This document shows positions 60,614 through 64,000 of a stretch of DNA of 64,000 nt, one piece after another. The translations under genes were made by a program, and so were the position numbers. The stretch is from Cohnella baijiui (GTDB lineage Bacteria > Bacillota > Bacilli > Paenibacillales > Paenibacillaceae), in NCBI RefSeq assembly GCF_020731285.1, contig NZ_JAJFOW010000014.1:58854-122853 (forward strand). The letters run 5' to 3'. Below the pieces are notes generated by a model. The model made no database searches, was not told the origin of the DNA, and saw only the letters and a list, made by a program, of their open reading frames with translations. Each line of letters starts with the position of its first letter. Position 1 is the first letter of the stretch.

Positions 60614-62134
60614 TTACTTGCCGTTCGCCGCGGCCCAAGCGTCAAGCTGCTTCTGCTTCTCCGCCATGATTTTATCCAACCCGGCGGCCTTCAGCTTCGA
60701 GACGAACTCCGGCAGCACCGCCGGATCGAGGCTTCCGGACTCCAGCCCGACTTTGTATTGATTGGTGACGTTCGTCACCGCGGCGATCTCCGTCTTCACG
60801 GGGTTCGCGTCGAAGGTAAAGCCGAGCGCCGGCGAAAACTTGGCGGCCTTGTTGAACGCCTTCATCTGATCCCAGATGTCCGGAGCGGTGCCTTCCCAGA
60901 CGGATGCCAGCGAATTGTTGCCGACTTCCCATTGGTTGAACACCCATCCGCTCTCGACGCCGTCCGGCTTCTTGATCTGACCCTGATCGTCCTTCACGTA
61001 GTGTTTGCCTTCGATGCCGTTGTCGAGCAAGTTGACGACGTCCTTATCCGTATACAGCAGGTTCATCAGCTGCATCGCCCGGTCGGCGTCGCGGGTGTTT
61101 TTCGGAATCGACAGCATGAAGCTGGTCGCGGAGGTTGACTGGGAGATCGGCGGCGTCAAGCGGACGGCCGACATCTCGTAACCGTTCAGCCCTGCCTCCT
61201 GCGACTCGAAGCCCGGCTTCATGTTGGAGAAGTAACCGAACGCCTTGCCTGCCTTGACGAGGGCGTTGTTGCCCTCTTGCGTCGTGGCCGCGTCCTGCAT
61301 GATATAGCCGGCTTTGTACCACTTTCTGGCGAGCGAGAGCGCATCTTTGTATTCCTGCGTCTCGAAGAGGTTGACGATCTTCAGATCGCCGCTGTCCATC
61401 GGCAGCACGCCGAGGCCCTCGCCCAGCGGATCGAAGCGGCTCGTGAGCATCTCGTTTGCGATCGTACCCGTTTGCGAGCGTTGCACGAGCGGGTTGACGC
61501 CCGGCTCGTTGTCCTTGATGATCTTGAAGATCGGTTCCAAATCCTCGTAGCTCTTCACCTTGCTCAGATCGATATGATATTTGTCGACAAGGTCTTTACG
61601 CGCGATAAAGCCGTAGTCGGCCGCCGTATCGCGAACGGACGGTACGCCGTATATTTTCCCGTTGATCTTAGTGCCGTTGTAGATGGTCGGCTCCATCGTA
61701 TTCTTCATGTCTTGGCCGTACTTCTCCAACAGATCGTCCAGCGGGAGAAGCTGATTCTTGGCCACTTGCGTGCTGTAGTTGAAGAAGGAAGAAGTGACCA
61801 TCAGGTCGAGAGGTTCGTTGCCGGCCAGCAGCAAGTTCGTCTGCTGCGTCCACGCGGAAACGTCGATCGGCATCAGTTTGACCGTGGCGTTGATCTTCTC
61901 CTTCGTAATTTTGCTGATCTCGTCTTGGACGGCTTGAACGTCGGTCATCGTGCCGATTCCGAGGAAGGCGACCGTCAACTGCTCCGTCTTGCCGTCGGCG
62001 GTTGGCGAGGATGACGAAGTCTTGGAAGTGTTCCCCGAATCGGAGTTGTTGGAATTTCCGCATGCGCCGAGCGTCAAGGAAGAGACGAGAAGCGTGGACA
62101 GCACAATCGATGAGGCTTTCCATCTTTTGACCAT
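60614..62134 (-). CDS. Sugar-binding lipoprotein, first paralogue of the rhamnosidase operon
   Basis: A 506-aa protein from the ATG at 62134 (GGGGGA 6 nt upstream; the frame continues to 62263 without a ribosome site). Lipobox LGAC (Cys25). Core blocks (NLLLAGNEPLDLMVTSSFFN, VAKNQLLPLDDLLEKYG, GKIYGVPSVRDTAADYG) are shared with the paralogue at 56977-58491. It should be the main, highly expressed receptor of the importer, with a cre site about 70 bp upstream for CcpA control, and the YesN-type regulator directly upstream. Confidence 0.93.
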   Translation of the reverse strand: MVKRWKASSIVLSTLLVSSLTLGACGNSNNSDSGNTSKTSSSSPTADGKTEQLTVAFLGIGTMTDVQAVQDEISKITKEKINATVKLMPIDVSAWTQQTNLLLAGNEPLDLMVTSSFFNYSTQVAKNQLLPLDDLLEKYGQDMKNTMEPTIYNGTKINGKIYGVPSVRDTAADYGFIARKDLVDKYHIDLSKVKSYEDLEPIFKIIKDNEPGVNPLVQRSQTGTIANEMLTSRFDPLGEGLGVLPMDSGDLKIVNLFETQEYKDALSLARKWYKAGYIMQDAATTQEGNNALVKAGKAFGYFSNMKPGFESQEAGLNGYEMSAVRLTPPISQSTSATSFMLSIPKNTRDADRAMQLMNLLYTDKDVVNLLDNGIEGKHYVKDDQGQIKKPDGVESGWVFNQWEVGNNSLASVWEGTAPDIWDQMKAFNKAAKFSPALGFTFDANPVKTEIAAVTNVTNQYKVGLESGSLDPAVLPEFVSKLKAAGLDKIMAEKQKQLDAWAAANGK

Positions 62135-62201
62135 TTGTTTTCCCCCATTGTGTTGAGATCGCGTTCTCCACCCGGCGCATCCCGTCTGCTTGTCGCCGTA
62201 A

Positions 62202-62216
62202 ATGTAAGCGCATTCA
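62202..62216 (+). promoter_or_regulatory. cre site of the rhamnosidase operon
   Basis: ATGTAAGCGCATTCA matches WTGNAANCGNWNNCW at every position. It lies between the regulator gene and the binding-protein start, downstream of a TATAGAAT-like -10 (minus strand, near 62230-62237), where CcpA binding would block elongation. Confidence 0.65.
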
Positions 62217-62321
62217 AGTGGATGCCTATATTCTATAGCGGTTCGTTGTGGACCACCCACCAAAAAAACGACTTTCCGCTTTCAATAATCCGACCATGTA
62301 CAAACGAGGCTAGGGGGTCCG

Positions 62322-63935
62322 TTATTTGCAGCAGCGGCTTTTCCGGTAATCCGCCGGCGTCATGCCGACCGATTTCTTGAAGATGGTGGAGAAGTAGCTC
62401 AGGTTCGAATACCCGGACGCCACCGCCACGTCGCTAATGGACTTCTCCGTCCGTTCCAGCAGTCCCTTCGCGAATTCGATCCGCTGCTGCTGCAGATAAT
62501 CCGAGATCGATAGGCCCGTCTCCTTCTTGAACAGACGCGTCAAATAATCCGGATTGAGATAGACGTGGCGGGCGATCTCTTCCCGGGACAGCTCCAGCTC
62601 GCCGATCTGCTGGCGGATGAACCGCTTCACCCTCTCGACGATCGGCACGTTGTCTTCCGTCGCGAAGAGGCGATTGACCGCCACTTCGACGACGTACAGC
62701 GCCCATTCCCGGAACGCTCGCACGGACTGCAGAACCGCTTCCGGCCGATCCGTCAGCAGATTTTCCGAGAATACCTCGTTCGCCTGAAGCCCTTTTAATT
62801 GCAGCACATAATGGACCATCTGCAGGAAGTCGTGGTAAATTCGGTGCAATCGGGCGGCATCCAGCTCCGCTCTGCCCTCTTCGAAACGGCTCAGGTAACG
62901 CTCGATGTCGGCGGCCAATCGATCCCGCGTCCCCGCTTTCAGCCATTCTCCCCATTCGCGGAGCGGGGGCGGATCGAAGGGCAGCTTTATCCTCGGAACT
63001 TCGTTCAGGACGAACATCCGGTCGTATCCGGTCACATTGTCGGCGTCCGCTTTCTGGAGCTCTCCCAGCATGGCCGCCATCTCATGGGGCGCCGACCGGC
63101 GGCCGATGTAGCAGCATAGATCGCAGTAAAAGTACTTGCCGCTCGTTTCGATATACTCCTTGCATCTGGCCTTCATTCCCGAGGCCGGACCTTCGTTCGG
63201 CGATGACGGAACGAGGACGAGCAGCGCGCCGTTGCCCGTCGAAACGGCGGCGGCTTCCGGATCGTTATCCGCCAGCTTCTCCTCCGCGGCGTTCCGAAGG
63301 GCGTATTCCATAATCCGCTGCTCTCGCTGAGACAGCTCCTTTGTCCATCTCTTGACGCGGACGTAAACGGGCAAGAACGTCATATTCGCCGTATAGGCCA
63401 GATTGCGCTCCTTCGCGCTCTCCTCGATCTTCTCCGGGTTGGACGGCAGCGCCTGCTCGACGACGTCCTTCCAGAACCGCTCCTTGCGCAGCGGGCGATG
63501 GGATTCCCAGAGATCCGCGTATTTGCGGTGGGTCTCCTCGAAGGCGCGCCGCTCCCGGTCCTTGCCGATCTTGTCGGACGCCTTGGACAACACGCTCTCG
63601 AGCTCCTCGTAATCGACGGGCTTCAGCAGATAATCGAAACTGTCCAGCTTGATCGCCTGCTTCGCATAAGAGAAGTCGGAGTGGCAGGTGAGGAACACCG
63701 TCTCCGTCCGGGGATACCGCTCCCGCACCCAAGCGAGCAGCTCGAGCCCGGAGCCTTGGGGCATCTCGATATCGCATACCATCAGATCGATCGGATGCGA
63801 CTCGAAGACGTCCTGGGCCTGCCTCAAGCTGTGAGCCGTGTAGACCTCTTCGATATGGAGCCGTTCCCAGTGAACGCCGGCTTGTAGCCCCCGTACCGAA
63901 TGAGCCTCGTCGTCCACCAACAATACGCGATACAT
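62322..63935 (-). CDS. Response regulator with AraC-type DNA-binding domain, YesN type
   Basis: A 537-aa protein of classical YesN length. Receiver (Asp55 in LMVCDIEMPQGSG; LKPVDYEEL), a central region of ~290 residues, and an AraC domain at the C-terminus (IARHVYLNPDYLTRLFKKET, ISDVAVASGYSNLSYFSTIF). AAGGTGG lies 7 nt before the ATG. The cognate YesM-type kinase is probably encoded just beyond the window edge. It sits at the head of the two-receptor importer/rhamnosidase operon and is its likely activator. Confidence 0.93.
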   Translation of the reverse strand: MYRVLLVDDEAHSVRGLQAGVHWERLHIEEVYTAHSLRQAQDVFESHPIDLMVCDIEMPQGSGLELLAWVRERYPRTETVFLTCHSDFSYAKQAIKLDSFDYLLKPVDYEELESVLSKASDKIGKDRERRAFEETHRKYADLWESHRPLRKERFWKDVVEQALPSNPEKIEESAKERNLAYTANMTFLPVYVRVKRWTKELSQREQRIMEYALRNAAEEKLADNDPEAAAVSTGNGALLVLVPSSPNEGPASGMKARCKEYIETSGKYFYCDLCCYIGRRSAPHEMAAMLGELQKADADNVTGYDRMFVLNEVPRIKLPFDPPPLREWGEWLKAGTRDRLAADIERYLSRFEEGRAELDAARLHRIYHDFLQMVHYVLQLKGLQANEVFSENLLTDRPEAVLQSVRAFREWALYVVEVAVNRLFATEDNVPIVERVKRFIRQQIGELELSREEIARHVYLNPDYLTRLFKKETGLSISDYLQQQRIEFAKGLLERTEKSISDVAVASGYSNLSYFSTIFKKSVGMTPADYRKSRCCK

Positions 63936-63955
63936 AGCTTATCCACCTTGTATGC

Positions 63956-63988
63956 TAAGAGCAGCTCCTGATTTAGGGGTTGCTCTTA
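63956..63988 (-). terminator. Hairpin upstream of the regulator gene
   Basis: TAAGAGCA / TGCTCTTA stem with an inner CTCCT/AGGGG pairing lies between the window edge and the regulator's ribosome site. It may end or attenuate the transcript of an upstream gene outside the window. Confidence 0.5.
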
Positions 63989-64000
63989 CGAATTTTGTAC

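Noticed and set aside
1..64000. tRNA, rRNA, riboswitch, insertion sequence or prophage
   Set aside because: I saw no cloverleaf, rRNA segment, transposase motif, integrase or phage structural gene; a dedicated search could still find a small structured RNA.

Overview
The window looks like a chromosomal segment of a Gram-positive, endospore-forming, plant-polysaccharide-degrading bacterium of the Paenibacillaceae (Paenibacillus or Cohnella type). The basis is high-GC coding DNA with Shine-Dalgarno sites of the AGGAGG type and frequent GTG/TTG starts, many lipoprotein sugar-binding proteins of CUT1 ABC importers, YesM/YesN-type two-component pairs, CcpA-type cre sites, an S-layer-homology (SLH) surface protein, and 7TMR-DISM hybrid kinases. 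I saw no rRNA, tRNA, CRISPR array, intact insertion sequence or phage gene. Genus is inference.

Layout. (1) 1-2633: the tail of one TetR gene, then a second TetR gene and an MFS exporter that share an identical palindromic operator. (2) 2648-10113, minus strand: a YesM/YesN-type kinase-regulator pair and a CUT1 importer with two different binding proteins, next to a decayed GH43 gene that still has a cre site. (3) 10561-14016: a gene-poor stretch with a spaced 22-bp repeat family, a divergent HxlR/DoxX pair, a collapsed SDR gene, an Lrp regulator and several very small ORFs. (4) 14125-23366: a giant SLH protein (YVTN propeller plus GLUG repeats), then a SARP-like (REC-wHTH-BTAD) response regulator overlapping a double-transmitter hybrid kinase. 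(5) 23480-40154: a catabolic locus around an AraC regulator. Its left arm encodes a six-hairpin glycosidase, SDR, creatininase-family hydrolase, an unassigned 373-aa protein, an FAD oxidoreductase, a full sugar ABC importer, an FAH-family hydrolase and an aldonolactone oxidase. Its right arm encodes an M81/MlrC-like hydrolase, a GSAM-like aminotransferase, RidA and IclR. (6) 40384-48358: a YesM/YesN pair, an LplB/LplC-type importer and a GH99-like protein. (7) 48440-49115: remnants of duplicated binding-protein cassettes. (8) 49241-63935: nitronate monooxygenase, then an operon with a YesN regulator, two paralogous binding proteins flanking one permease pair, GH78 alpha-L-rhamnosidase, GH3 beta-glycosidase and an esterase.

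How it works together (inference). Three YesMN-type systems each sit next to an ABC importer and probably sense or gate import of a plant glycan fragment; CcpA sites add catabolite repression. None of the importer operons encodes an ATPase, so they probably share an MsmX/MsmK-type ATPase encoded elsewhere. Imported oligosaccharides would be cleaved by the GH78, GH3, GH63/37-like and GH99-like enzymes. The most interesting unassigned unit is region 5, which joins a sugar importer to amide-type hydrolases, an aminotransferase, RidA and FAH. The most instructive structural signal is region 7, where a duplicated RR-promoter-SBP junction has collapsed so that a copy of the binding-protein promoter now sits in front of the kinase gene.
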